From Gammaproteobacteria bacterium (lineage in GTDB: Bacteria > Pseudomonadota > Gammaproteobacteria > Enterobacterales > Kangiellaceae): DNA of 6,748 nt. The notes under the pieces are model-generated. The model was given only the letters and a program-made list of their open reading frames with translations, was not told the origin of the DNA and searched no databases. Shown in pieces: positions 6,687-6,748 of the stretch. The stretch lies in the NCBI GenBank assembly GCA_002401655.1, contig NVTT01000023.1, positions 20,225 to 26,972 of the forward strand, in the 5' to 3' direction. Made by a program: the position numbers and the translations under genes. Within the stretch, counting starts at the first letter, position 1. Each line of letters begins with the position of its first letter.

Positions 6687-6748
6687 TTACTCAAAAAACA
6701 TCTTTTCTCGCTTTTTTGGATGATTGCCAATTTCATTCATGGTATCAG
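6687..6748 (-). CDS. Probable C-terminal end of a convergent gene, cut by window edge
   Basis: On the - strand one frame is open from the window edge to a TAA at 6689-6687, reading DTMNEIGNHPKKREKMFFE. A basic C-terminal tail, a stop just before an intergenic inverted repeat, and the need for a gene beyond this edge support a real gene end. Twenty codons are too few for certainty, and I do not recognise the family. In E. coli the gene after yigB is uvrD on the same strand, so this would be a different neighbour. Confidence 0.4.
   Translation of the reverse strand, partial: DTMNEIGNHPKKREKMFFE

Overview
This window comes from a low-GC (AT-rich throughout) gammaproteobacterial chromosome. The evidence is a class I (enterobacterial-type) adenylate cyclase followed by a recognisable version of the conserved gammaproteobacterial block lptM - dapF - DUF484 - yigB. 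The long cyclase with a Pseudomonas-like C-terminus and the low GC suggest a non-enteric, possibly marine lineage. I cannot name the genus. All confidently called genes lie on the + strand.

Layout, left to right. Bases 2-2419 hold most of cyaA (cAMP synthesis), whose N-terminus with the catalytic aspartates is cut off by the window edge. After a 176-base gap comes a 433-residue secreted protein (2596-3897) that I do not recognise as a named family; it has a signal peptide and an alpha/alpha-toroid look. It overlaps the next gene by ATGA. That gene is a small lipoprotein resembling LptM/YifL (3894-4118), which overlaps dapF (diaminopimelate epimerase, 4115-4957), again by ATGA. After 72 bases, which carry a consensus -10 box, comes a DUF484 protein (5030-5860). 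A YigB-type HAD phosphatase follows with no gap (5861-6559). The last 189 bases hold a nested inverted repeat and, probably, the C-terminal end of a gene on the - strand.

How the genes may work together. The unknown exported protein, LptM (outer-membrane LPS translocon assembly) and DapF (meso-DAP for peptidoglycan and lysine) form a tightly coupled envelope-related set, so an envelope or glycan role for the unknown protein is a reasonable inference but no more. DUF484 and YigB are conserved neighbours of dapF in many relatives.

What stands out: (1) the unknown secreted gene lies where enterics carry cyaY; (2) xerC, normally between DUF484 and yigB, is missing, leaving those two genes abutting; (3) a perfect 13-bp inverted repeat with a 2-base centre lies inside a poorly conserved part of cyaA; (4) the intergenic region after yigB has a two-tier inverted repeat. 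I see no CRISPR array, tRNA, rRNA, transposase or phage gene.
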